Shown one piece after another: positions 1 through 6,804 of a DNA stretch of 35,500 bases; position 1 is the stretch's first letter; each line of letters starts with the position of its first letter. The notes below the pieces were generated by a model that searched no databases, was not told where the DNA came from, and was given only the letters and a program-made list of their open reading frames with translations. This DNA comes from Pectobacterium brasiliense (GTDB lineage Bacteria; Pseudomonadota; Gammaproteobacteria; Enterobacterales; Enterobacteriaceae), in assembly GCF_013449685.1 (NCBI RefSeq), contig NZ_JACDSF010000047.1, positions 1-35,500 of the forward strand, read 5' to 3'. The translations under genes and the position numbers were made by a program.

Positions 1-18
1 GAGTTAGATCTCGCCCTG
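1..18 (+). mobile_element. Right end of a third copy of the 174-bp MITE-like element (cut by window edge)
   Basis: These bases are identical to the last 18 bases of the complete element at 1304-1477 and end in the same CGCCCTG terminus. They are followed at 19-28 by CTCTCAGATG, the same 10-bp sequence that flanks the 1304-1477 copy. The rest of this copy lies outside the window. The shared flank indicates duplication of an already interrupted gene, not an independent insertion. Confidence 0.8.
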
Positions 19-25
19 CTCTCAG

Positions 26-295
26 ATGCGAATTGATTACGAAGAAGATTTCGCCGTGCCGGTATCGCTACAGCGGTATTTAGAACGAAAAAGCGGTGAA
101 TCATCGATGCTTGTTGTTGATATGACGAGTGAGTTTAGAAAGCAGTACCCGAATACCGATAACTACACACCGATAAGTGAAGATACCACTTTAAGAGTCG
201 TGTCCGAGGTTGTTTCTGGTATAGGTAAAAGTTCACCTTATTCTGGTGGTTCTGTCGGTGGATTATTAGAAGGGATGCATGATGTTAACAAGTAA
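26..295 (+). pseudogene. C-terminal fragment of an effector, copy 1 (cut off by the MITE)
   Basis: This is an 89-residue open frame whose first ATG lies inside the target duplication of the MITE, so it is unlikely to be a native start. It is a close paralogue of the frame at 1485-1766: the two share the first ~22 residues (MRIDYEEDFAVPVS...), the stretch LVVDMTSEFRKQYPN and the ending GGLLEGMHDVNK, and they differ in between. At the second copy, deleting the element joins the equivalent segment in frame to a large upstream protein. I therefore read this as the detached C-terminus of a second effector whose body lies left of the window. It overlaps the next gene by 17 bases, as expected for a toxin translationally coupled to its immunity gene. 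No function can be assigned to the tail alone. Confidence 0.65.
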
Positions 296-554
296 GTGCA
301 AGACTTTTATTCGATGGTTCAGTATTTGCTTTGTATCTTTTTTCTATTTGATAAGCATTGCTCTTTTTTCTTTTGGACATGTTCAAGATAAGGAAAGAAT
401 GGTTTTTTTATCTGATAAAACAGTGCCAGTTGAATACCATTTTGCGATATTAGCTGGTATGCGAGAATCTATGGATTCCATGTATTCGGCCGTATTAATT
501 GGTTTCCCCATCTGCATGACTCTGATTCTGATCATTTTCAAGAAGGTTAGGTAA
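279..554 (+). CDS. Small two-TM inner-membrane protein, putative immunity protein, copy 1
   Basis: The product has 91 residues. It has a hydrophobic segment at about 12-32, a polar loop at about 33-68, and a second hydrophobic segment at about 70-87 ending in the basic tail FKKVR. The start is ATGATG, overlapping the end of the effector fragment by 17 bases. A paralogue lies at 1750-2016: the second TM segment is almost identical (IGFPxCMTLILIIFKK) while the first TM and the loop differ strongly. Overlap with an effector-like frame, small size and a variable exposed loop are typical of inner-membrane immunity proteins against periplasm-acting effectors. That role is inference; I recognise no named family. 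The outer loop probably faces the periplasm, because the C-terminal end is basic. Confidence 0.6.
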   Translation: MMLTSKCKTFIRWFSICFVSFFYLISIALFSFGHVQDKERMVFLSDKTVPVEYHFAILAGMRESMDSMYSAVLIGFPICMTLILIIFKKVR

Positions 555-608
555 GAACGCGGTTGATGGGGTAGCGGAGCGCGGTTCTGAACCTGTGACA
601 CAGATAAC
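553..608 (+). repeat. Conserved post-immunity tail, copy 1 (about 56 bp)
   Basis: The sequence from the immunity stop through CACAGATAACG is repeated at 2015-2070, directly after the second immunity gene. The segment belongs to the duplicated module and marks its right border: beyond it the two copies diverge completely, one entering the effector gene and the other entering a transporter terminator. Confidence 0.75.
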
Positions 609-652
609 GATGCGGGAGCGACCCCGCCTTGTGTTATCACAATTCAGTGACG

Positions 653-1417
653 ATGAAATCAAATGGAGTTGGTTTAGTGGAACACGATAAATTTATGCAG
701 TATGGCCGCGGGTTAGGGCTGTGGCGTAACCCACGGGAAAATATTAAGCCTGACCCAATAAATTACTTCAGGGATGACCCGATTTATCTCACGCCCTCAA
801 AAGGGGAATGGATTAATCAGATCCAAGAATGCAAAAAAGAAAATAACCCATTAGAGAACGGTGTATTTATCTGGACAGAAACTAAGGGGACAGGTCACGC
901 CTTTGTTTCCATTCACGAGGGTAATAGTGCTTCTGTTTTCACTTATGGTCGATTCGGTAGACGGTCTGGTGCTGGCGGGACTGTCGGTGATGGCATCTTA
1001 AACTTTTTGCGGTTTGAAGATGCCAGAACATATTACCGAGAAGAGCTGTACAAGATGGAGGCGAAGGCATTCATCATTACAGATGCAGATCCTACGATTG
1101 CAAGAATGTACTTTGAAAGGCTGTGGCATTCAGGAAGCAAAGCTAAAGAGGCGCCAGATATGGGGGATTATACCAAACGAGATGGTCACACAATTGATCA
1201 ATATGATGTGACAGGGGTTAACTGTACAACCCATACAACAAAAGGCGTGAAGATAGCGGGATCACAGATATTTGAGGGAGGATATACCACTCACTCTCAG
1301 ATGCAGGGCGGGATTCCACTTTGCTTAAAACGCATACAATTCAAGAAATTTGATAATACCCATATATTAATAACCTTTTATCAATCGGTAATTATGTATC
1401 TGACGTGCATTCTTTGA
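653..1417 (+). CDS. Putative permuted papain-like (NlpC/P60-type) effector, 3' end replaced by MITE
   Basis: From the ATG at 653 the native part has 217 residues; the last 37 codons (1304-1414) are read from the inserted element and stop inside it at 1415. The frame is open from 608 and a TTG at 629 is an alternative start; no clear Shine-Dalgarno sequence is visible. Two motifs suggest a circularly permuted papain-like hydrolase: GHAFVSI with His82, then YDVTGVNCTTHT with Cys191. In permuted NlpC/P60 families the histidine precedes the cysteine and NCTT-type cysteine motifs are common. Possible activities are peptidoglycan amidase/peptidase or acyl hydrolase; the sequence does not decide. 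Removing the element fuses the frame to 1488-1766, giving about 309 residues followed by an overlapping immunity gene. A T6SS or Rhs/VgrG-associated effector is the best guess, but no delivery gene is visible here. Confidence 0.6.
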   Translation: MKSNGVGLVEHDKFMQYGRGLGLWRNPRENIKPDPINYFRDDPIYLTPSKGEWINQIQECKKENNPLENGVFIWTETKGTGHAFVSIHEGNSASVFTYGRFGRRSGAGGTVGDGILNFLRFEDARTYYREELYKMEAKAFIITDADPTIARMYFERLWHSGSKAKEAPDMGDYTKRDGHTIDQYDVTGVNCTTHTTKGVKIAGSQIFEGGYTTHSQMQGGIPLCLKRIQFKKFDNTHILITFYQSVIMYLTCIL

Positions 1418-1477
1418 ACTGAAATCGTATCTATTTTGAGCATAATAACCACACAAAGTGAGTTAGATCTCGCCCTG
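1304..1477. mobile_element. 174-bp MITE-like element, copy A, inserted in effector gene
   Basis: The element starts CAGGGCGGGATT and ends AGATCTCGCCCTG, so its termini are inverted repeats (CAGGGCGRGAT with one mismatch, and a further ACTTTG match inside). It is flanked by perfect 10-bp direct repeats CTCTCAGATG at 1294-1303 and 1478-1487. It is identical over all 174 bases, by eye, to 18548-18721. It contains no frame long enough for a transposase and is A+T-rich, so it is a non-autonomous element mobilised in trans. A 10-bp duplication would suit an IS4-type transposase, but that is inference. The identity of the copies indicates recent activity. Confidence 0.9.
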
Positions 1478-1484
1478 CTCTCAG

Positions 1485-1766
1485 ATGCGAATTGATTACG
1501 AAGAAGATTTCGCCGTGCCGGTATCGCTACAGCGGTATTTAGAACGAAAAAGCGCTGAGTCATTGATGCTTGTTGTTGATATGACCAGTGAGTTTAGAAA
1601 ACAGTACCCCAATATTAATGGGTTTAGCCCTCTAGATGAATCAACAATAAGAATGAAAGCTTTTCGAGCTGCCGCTGAGATAGCTTCTGGTGTTGGCAAG
1701 GTGTCGCCTTATTCTGGTGGTACTGTCGGGGGATTATTAGAAGGGATGCATGATGTTAACAAGTGA
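1485..1766 (+). pseudogene. C-terminal fragment of the effector, copy 2 (detached by MITE)
   Basis: This is a 93-residue frame whose initiating ATG is within the right-hand target duplication. With the element and one target copy removed, codon ATG 1301-1303 continues directly into CGA at 1488, joining ...THSQM to RIDYEEDF... without a shift. The segment is therefore the true C-terminus of the effector at 653. It ends GGLLEGMHDVNK and overlaps the downstream immunity gene by 17 bases. Compared with copy 1 (26-295), the region between about residues 38 and 70 diverges (for example NINGFSPLDE against NTDNYTPISE), while both ends are conserved. Whether the fragment is still translated from its ATG is unknown. 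Confidence 0.7.
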
Positions 1767-2016
1767 ATGTAAGACGGTTATGCGCTGGGGAGGAATAGCA
1801 TTAGTAACCTTTGTATATTATCTGTGGCTCTTTCTTGCTATTTTTCCGTTAGATGATAAAGGGGACATGCCACTGGGGAAGGTGGTTACTATCGAATATC
1901 ATGAGGCTGTTATAGAAAATATTTATAAGGCCACAGATAATGTCCTTGAGGTTGCTTTAATTGGTTTTCCTGTGTGCATGACTCTGATTCTGATCATTTT
2001 CAAGAAGTTTAGATAA
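1750..2016 (+). CDS. Small two-TM inner-membrane protein, putative immunity protein, copy 2
   Basis: The product has 88 residues. TM segments lie at about 10-31 and 67-84, a polar loop at about 32-66 contains LDDKGDMPLGKVV, and the C-terminus is IIFKKFR. It begins ATGATG inside the end of the effector frame. It is a paralogue of 279-554, with near-identical second TM and 3' flank but different TM1 and loop. Retention of an intact immunity frame behind an interrupted effector is consistent with selection for resistance alone. The immunity role is inferred from position, size and topology. Confidence 0.6.
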   Translation: MMLTSECKTVMRWGGIALVTFVYYLWLFLAIFPLDDKGDMPLGKVVTIEYHEAVIENIYKATDNVLEVALIGFPVCMTLILIIFKKFR

Positions 2017-2070
2017 GAACGCGGTTGATGGGGTAGCGGAGCGCGGTTCTGAACCTGTGACACAGATAAC
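2015..2070 (+). repeat. Conserved post-immunity tail, copy 2
   Basis: Repeats 553-608 almost exactly, including GTTGATGGGGTAGCGGAGCG. It defines the right end of the second effector/immunity module; after GATAACG the sequence becomes unrelated to copy 1. Confidence 0.75.
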
Positions 2071-2121
2071 GGCATAAACGCTGTGTATACGGGCTTAAAT
2101 GGTTTTTCTCATTCAGAATAA

Positions 2122-2146
2122 GGTTTCCCCCTGATTGAGGGAAACC
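2122..2146 (-). terminator. Hairpin terminator after the 2HCT transporter
   Basis: GGTTTCCC (2122-2129) pairs perfectly with GGGAAACC (2139-2146) across a 9-base loop. On the minus strand it lies just after the transporter stop and is followed by a T-rich stretch. It also faces the end of the immunity gene on the plus strand, so it may serve both. Confidence 0.6.
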
Positions 2147-2158
2147 ATGATACTGAGA

Positions 2159-3502
2159 TTAAGCAACCCAGCCCAGCAGCAGCGTTGCGGCGATGACGGT
2201 AGATGCGCCGCCGATACGGGTAGCGATCTGTGCGAACGGCATCAGAGACATACGGTTAGAAGCAGACAGAATAGCCACGTCACCCGTACCGCCCAGCCCG
2301 CTGTGGCACGTGGTTACGATGGACGCTTCAATCGGGTACATGTTCAGGTAAGGTGCAATCAGAAAGCTCACCAGCGCCATGGACAGCACCACAGAACCAC
2401 AGACGATGACATAACCCACAGAGAATACTGCGACGACGCTTTCCAGTGGGATATACAGCATGCCCAGTCCGATCATCAACGGCCATACCAGAGAACTGGA
2501 TACGAACTTGTAAACGCTGTGTGCGCCAGTTTCCATAATTGCAGGAATTACGCGTCCGTATTTACAGAACACGGCGATCAGAATCATCAGCACCGGGCCT
2601 GGAATGTGTACGAGTTTCTCAAACAGGCCACCGACGATGAAGAAGGCGCAAATCATCAACAGTCCGCCGCCCATCAGATGAAAATCAACCGGTTTTGGTG
2701 CCTCATTGACGGCAAACATCGCGTTGTCTTCATCGCTGCGAACCAGACGGCCCTCGCCGTTCAGATCTTTGCGGCGCATCCCCAGACGAGACAGCACGCC
2801 GGCACACAGAATCGCGAAGATGTTACCGACAACGGCAGCAGGCGCTAACTGAGCCACATACACATCTGGGGTTTGTCCCAGAATGGCAGAGTAGGCGAGA
2901 GATAATGGCAGGATGCCTTCACCGATACCGCCGCCGATGATTGGCACGATAATGAAGAAGAAGGTGTGATAGAAGCTATAGCCGCACAGTTTACCAACCA
3001 GTAAACCGGTTGCCAGTGCGGTTGCGGTGCCGATGACCAGAGGAACGAACATGCGCACCATCCCCTGAATCAGGATCTTGCGGTTCATACCCAGAATACT
3101 GCCGACCACCAGACAGGCGATGACGAAATACAGGAAGTTCGCCTCTTTCATCAGCAGGTGTACGGTTTTCATGGTGTTGTCGTTGAACAACTCAAAATAC
3201 ACCATAACGGACGGCACCATCAGGCACAGAATGGCCGGGCCGCCGATATCTTTGAACACGGGAATGTTGCTGCCAATGTGTGCCAGTAAAAAACCCATCG
3301 TCATGATGACGGCGAAACCGCCAATCATATTTTTAGGCAAATATCCTTCGTAGGCCGCGATAGCGACAATGGCGGCAATCGCCATAAAAAGCGCAACGGG
3401 AACGGAGCCGATTTTCTTTTTAAAGAATCCCCCGATAAACGATTCTTGTGTTTCCAGAGCGAGATCGTTCTCACATAAAATATCAGTTTCAATTTTTTTC
3501 AT
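2159..3502 (-). CDS. 2-hydroxycarboxylate transporter family (CitS/CimH/MaeN-like) symporter
   Basis: The protein has 447 residues from the ATG at 3502, which is preceded by AGGGTG at a good distance. The open frame runs further upstream, but that part has no start with a binding site and reads as non-membrane, low-quality sequence. The two reentrant-loop signatures of the 2HCT family are visible: GGGIGEGILPLS near the middle and CHSGLGGTGD near the C-terminus. About eleven hydrophobic segments surround them. Members import citrate, malate or other 2-hydroxy-dicarboxylates with Na+ or H+; the substrate here cannot be fixed, although GEGILPLS differs from the GAGAVPLS I recall for Klebsiella CitS, so a malate or broad carrier is quite possible. 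No citAB sensor or citrate lyase genes adjoin it, so it appears to be a lone uptake gene. Confidence 0.85.
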   Translation of the reverse strand: MKKIETDILCENDLALETQESFIGGFFKKKIGSVPVALFMAIAAIVAIAAYEGYLPKNMIGGFAVIMTMGFLLAHIGSNIPVFKDIGGPAILCLMVPSVMVYFELFNDNTMKTVHLLMKEANFLYFVIACLVVGSILGMNRKILIQGMVRMFVPLVIGTATALATGLLVGKLCGYSFYHTFFFIIVPIIGGGIGEGILPLSLAYSAILGQTPDVYVAQLAPAAVVGNIFAILCAGVLSRLGMRRKDLNGEGRLVRSDEDNAMFAVNEAPKPVDFHLMGGGLLMICAFFIVGGLFEKLVHIPGPVLMILIAVFCKYGRVIPAIMETGAHSVYKFVSSSLVWPLMIGLGMLYIPLESVVAVFSVGYVIVCGSVVLSMALVSFLIAPYLNMYPIEASIVTTCHSGLGGTGDVAILSASNRMSLMPFAQIATRIGGASTVIAATLLLGWVA

Positions 3503-4965
3503 TATATTCACCCTGCTAGGACAGTTGGTACAGAAAGAAATGACATACCTGCCGTGTAATATCGTTGAGGATATTGGTAACGCATCGTTATCGACGCATC
3601 TTATTGGCTTTTTCTTGCCGATATCGGTGTGGACATCGGGCCTTGCTAATGCCAATGGCGGCGGGATGTTTATTATCAAAAAGCAGAAAAATACGTTTTT
3701 TTGTTTTTTATCAGTTAGTAACAAAAAGATAAGGAATGGTTGATGTTATTTAACAATGAATCCTGTTGGAGAGTAATCTAGCATGAGGGAATGTTAAAAA
3801 TAATACGTTAATTACGTATTTGTGAACTTATCAGCAACTCTATTTTAAATAACTTATATTGTTTTTTTGTAATTAAAATAATTTGTCGAGGGAATTTGAG
3901 GGGTTAAAACAGAAGGAGAGGTAACTCAATGAGTGAAAAATACCACTTTATGAGAATAAGTAAATAGCGTGTTTTCATTTTAGTGAAAATATTTATTTAA
4001 CTAAAATAGCCAATTAATTATTGAGCAATATCATTTTATCCCCAGTAAGGACCCTGACGCTGCAGCGCAGGACAAAATGTGTTCTCGACCCTGCATCCGC
4101 CGCCTTTTTATCTATGCTTTAGCTAACGGATGTATCTAGCAATGGCTCTCTGGTAACGGTTATCCCACAGATCAAGAACGATGAAGAGCGATCTTGCGGC
4201 CCGTTGAAAGAGGGGGAAACAACGTTTTTTATGTCGCATAGAGTTTTTTTATGTAGCGTAGATAGTCATTTGTCTACTTATAGTAACGTGGTAAATATCA
4301 GAATTTCTTATTATCCGTCAGGATTTTCACCTACTGTTAACGTTTTTAACAAAAAATAGTGCTCAAATCGTGGACATGTAAGACCAGATGACTATAGTTT
4401 TTTTAATGGTGATAATTTCTTTTTGTCTGCAGTACATAGGTTTTTATCGCTGCCTTTTACGAGAAATGCAAAACATACACCTTTTATAAGATGGTTAACT
4501 TGTATTTTCCATTTTAGGAAAATGTAAAGAAATTTTGTAAATCCTTACTGCTTATATTGACGTCACCGCCATCTGTTGAGAAATTGAGGGCGTCATAGGG
4601 ATATAAGGAGGAAAGCAGCGGCTTGTCTGAATGATTCTACGTCTTCATCCAGCATCCGTGAGCCGGTTGTGGCGCATCAAGGTATACGTTGTAGTTATTA
4701 TGACTCTATCCAACAGCGTAGCGGCCATCGGTTTTGGTAACCCCTTTCCTCTTCCTCATTATTTTAATTTTGCCTTCGGGCGACAGGGTACAGACCACAG
4801 TTCGTAAAAATACAGGTCTGACCAACCATGCCCAATTGATTTCGAGATGCAGCACGGACTATCAGCGCTGTTAACCACTGTGCGTTTAACGACAGAATTA
4901 ACGCGTATGCAGCTTGGAGTATGGCGGGTATAGCACACAACATCATCCACAATGGAGCACACGTA
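3503..4965. other. Long A+T-rich intergenic region between the 2HCT gene and dppA
   Basis: About 1.46 kb lies between divergent genes with no convincing gene. It should hold the 2HCT promoter and the dppA promoter and leader. Seen inside it: a perfect palindrome CGCTGCAGCG near 4058-4067, two imperfect repeats of TTTTTTATGT-GC-TAGA at about 4226-4265, and a strong ribosome-binding-like AAGGAGG at 4605-4611 that leads to no sizeable frame. A C/A-rich stretch (ACACAACATCATCCACAA) precedes dppA. A 58-codon frame at 4631-4807 has no proper binding site and I do not call it a gene. Confidence 0.5.
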
Positions 4966-6573
4966 ATGGAAAAATCCCTAGTTAAATCAAGGGTGTTGAA
5001 GTTCGGTCTTGGCTTGCTCGCCCTGTCCGTCGCGGCAGGCGTTCAGGCAAAGACGCTGGTGTACTGCTCAGAAGGATCCCCAGAAGGTTTTAACCCACAG
5101 CTGTTTACCTCTGGTACAACATTTGATGCCAGCTCTATTCCTATTTATAACCGCCTGGTGGAATTTAAAGACGGCACCACGGACACCGAGCCGGGTCTGG
5201 CTGAAAAATGGGATATTAGCGAAGACGGCAAAACCTATACTTTCCATCTGCGCAAAGGCGTGAAATGGCAAGACAGCAAGGATTTCAAACCTTCTCGTGA
5301 ATTCAATGCCGATGACGTGATTTTCTCCTTCATGCGTCAGCAGGATGCCAACCATCCGTACCACAAAGTATCTGGCGGCAGCTATGAATACTATCAGGGT
5401 ATGGGTATGCCGGAACTGGTCAGCAAAATCGAAAAAGTAGACGACTATACCGTCCGCTTTGTGCTGAACCGCCCTGAAGCGCCGTTCCTGGCAAACCTGG
5501 CGATGGACTTCGCTTCCATCATGTCCGCAGAATACGCGGATAAGATGCTGAAAGCCGGTACGCCAGAGAAGATTGACCTGAACCCAATCGGTACAGGCCC
5601 GTTCCAACTGCAGCAGTACCAGAAAGATTCCCGTATTCTGTACAAAGCCTTTGAAGGTTTCTGGGGCACCAAGCCGGGTGTTGACCGCCTGGTCTTCTCC
5701 ATCACGCCAGATGCGTCCGTGCGTTACGCTAAGCTGCAAAAAGACGAATGCCAGATCATGCCGTATCCAAACCCGGCCGATCTTGCCCGCATGAAAGAAG
5801 ACAAAAATATCACGTTGCTGGAAAAGCCAGGTTTGAACGTTGGCTATTTGGCTTACAACGTTGAGAAAAAACCGCTGGATAACGTCAAGATTCGCCAGGC
5901 GCTGAACTATGCGGTGAACAAGTCTGCCATTATCGAAGCGGTCTATCAGGGAGCCGGCCAGGCCGCAACTAACCTGATCCCGCCGACCATGTGGGGCTAC
6001 AACAATGACGTTAAAGACTACAGTTACGATCCTGAAAAAGCGAAAGCCCTGCTGAAAGAAGCAGGTATGGCTGACGGTTTCTCTATCGACCTGTGGGCAA
6101 TGCCGGTACAGCGTCCGTATAACCCGAACGCGCGTCGTATGGCGGAAATGATTCAGTCCGACTGGGCGAAAGTGGGCGTGAAAGCCAAGATCGTCACCTA
6201 CGAGTGGGGCGAGTATCTGAAGCGTGCGAAAGACGGCGAGCACCAGACCGTGCTGATGGGCTGGACGGGCGACAATGGGGATCCAGATAACTTCTTCGCG
6301 ACCCTGTTCAGCTGCGATGCGGCCAAAAATGGCTCCAACTACTCCAAGTGGTGCTACAAGCCGTTTGAAGATTTGATCCAACCGGCACGCGCCGTTTCCG
6401 ATCACGAAAAACGTATTGAACTGTACAAGCAGGCACAGGTTGTGATGCACGATCAGGCTCCAGCGCTGATTGTCGCGCACTCCACCGTGTACGAGCCAGT
6501 GCGTAACAACGTGAAAGGTTATGTGATTCAGTCGCGTGGCGTGCATAGCTTCAACAACGTGACGTTGGATTAA
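4966..6573 (+). CDS. dppA: Periplasmic dipeptide-binding protein DppA
   Basis: The protein has 535 residues from the ATG at 4966, preceded by GGAG nine bases upstream; an upstream in-frame ATG at 4921 would spoil the signal peptide. Residues 1-28 form a Sec signal ending GVQA, and the mature protein begins KTLVYCSEGSPEGFNPQ, as in E. coli DppA, with which the length also agrees. It is an SBP_bac_5 family protein that captures dipeptides (and in E. coli also delta-aminolevulinate and haem) in the periplasm and hands them to DppBCDF. The C-terminal half contains the conserved GWTGDNGDPDNFF and WCYKPFEDLIQPAR stretches. It is the first gene of dppABCDF; hairpins before dppB should make it the most abundant product. 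The E. coli homologue is repressed by the GcvB sRNA; a C/A-rich leader here would permit the same. Confidence 0.97.
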   Translation: MEKSLVKSRVLKFGLGLLALSVAAGVQAKTLVYCSEGSPEGFNPQLFTSGTTFDASSIPIYNRLVEFKDGTTDTEPGLAEKWDISEDGKTYTFHLRKGVKWQDSKDFKPSREFNADDVIFSFMRQQDANHPYHKVSGGSYEYYQGMGMPELVSKIEKVDDYTVRFVLNRPEAPFLANLAMDFASIMSAEYADKMLKAGTPEKIDLNPIGTGPFQLQQYQKDSRILYKAFEGFWGTKPGVDRLVFSITPDASVRYAKLQKDECQIMPYPNPADLARMKEDKNITLLEKPGLNVGYLAYNVEKKPLDNVKIRQALNYAVNKSAIIEAVYQGAGQAATNLIPPTMWGYNNDVKDYSYDPEKAKALLKEAGMADGFSIDLWAMPVQRPYNPNARRMAEMIQSDWAKVGVKAKIVTYEWGEYLKRAKDGEHQTVLMGWTGDNGDPDNFFATLFSCDAAKNGSNYSKWCYKPFEDLIQPARAVSDHEKRIELYKQAQVVMHDQAPALIVAHSTVYEPVRNNVKGYVIQSRGVHSFNNVTLD

Positions 6574-6601
6574 GTCAGCCACTCGATTTCACGGACACTA
6601 C

Positions 6602-6651
6602 AAACCCCGACCTTGCGGTTTCTCGTTAGAGGAGCCGTGGAGGCGGGGTTT
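6602..6651 (+). terminator. Long hairpin after dppA
   Basis: AAACCCCG (6602-6609) pairs with CGGGGTTT (6644-6651), enclosing a smaller imperfect stem. It lies about 30 bases after the dppA stop. Together with the hairpins at 6683-6700 and 6718-6740 it probably stabilises the dppA mRNA and attenuates read-through into dppB. Confidence 0.45.
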
Positions 6652-6682
6652 CTTGCCCGTTAAATTTATAGTTGTCTTCCCT

Positions 6683-6740
6683 GCCCGCTATCCTGCGGGC
6701 CGTCGCACACGACGTTTAAAATCGCACCTGGCGATTTTTT
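6683..6740 (+). terminator. Two hairpins in the dppA-dppB gap, the second with a U-run
   Basis: GCCCGC (6683-6688) pairs with GCGGGC (6695-6700). AAAATCGC (6718-6725) pairs with GCGATTTT (6731-6738) and runs into further Ts, a compact intrinsic-terminator shape. Because dppBCDF must still be transcribed, this is best read as a partial terminator setting the DppA to DppBCDF ratio. Confidence 0.5.
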
Positions 6741-6804
6741 AGCTGTGAGCAATGATAAGCCTGATGGCCAATGAGCCAACGGGCATGAATAGAGAGTTCG
6801 GGAT

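Noticed and set aside
608-628. GCGGGAGCGACCCCGC just upstream of the effector as a terminator
   Set aside because: A five-base stem with no U-run; too weak to call, and it may lie within the effector leader.
2135-2848. A 237-codon plus-strand frame opposite the 2HCT transporter
   Set aside because: Rich in Gln, His and Arg, as expected for the reverse complement of membrane-protein codons; no family resemblance.
3503-3724. N-terminal extension of the 2HCT transporter to 521 residues
   Set aside because: The ATG at 3502 has a good ribosome-binding site and gives the normal family length; the extension has no such site and reads as non-family sequence.
4631-4807. A 58-codon frame with a hydrophobic stretch upstream of dppA
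   Set aside because: The only strong binding site (4605-4611) is 20 bases away, too far for this ATG, and the product resembles nothing I know; kept only as part of the intergenic description.
5068-6582. A 504-codon frame on the minus strand opposite dppA
   Set aside because: It mirrors dppA, which has full family motifs and a signal peptide; the antisense product has no recognisable domain and the composition of a codon shadow.
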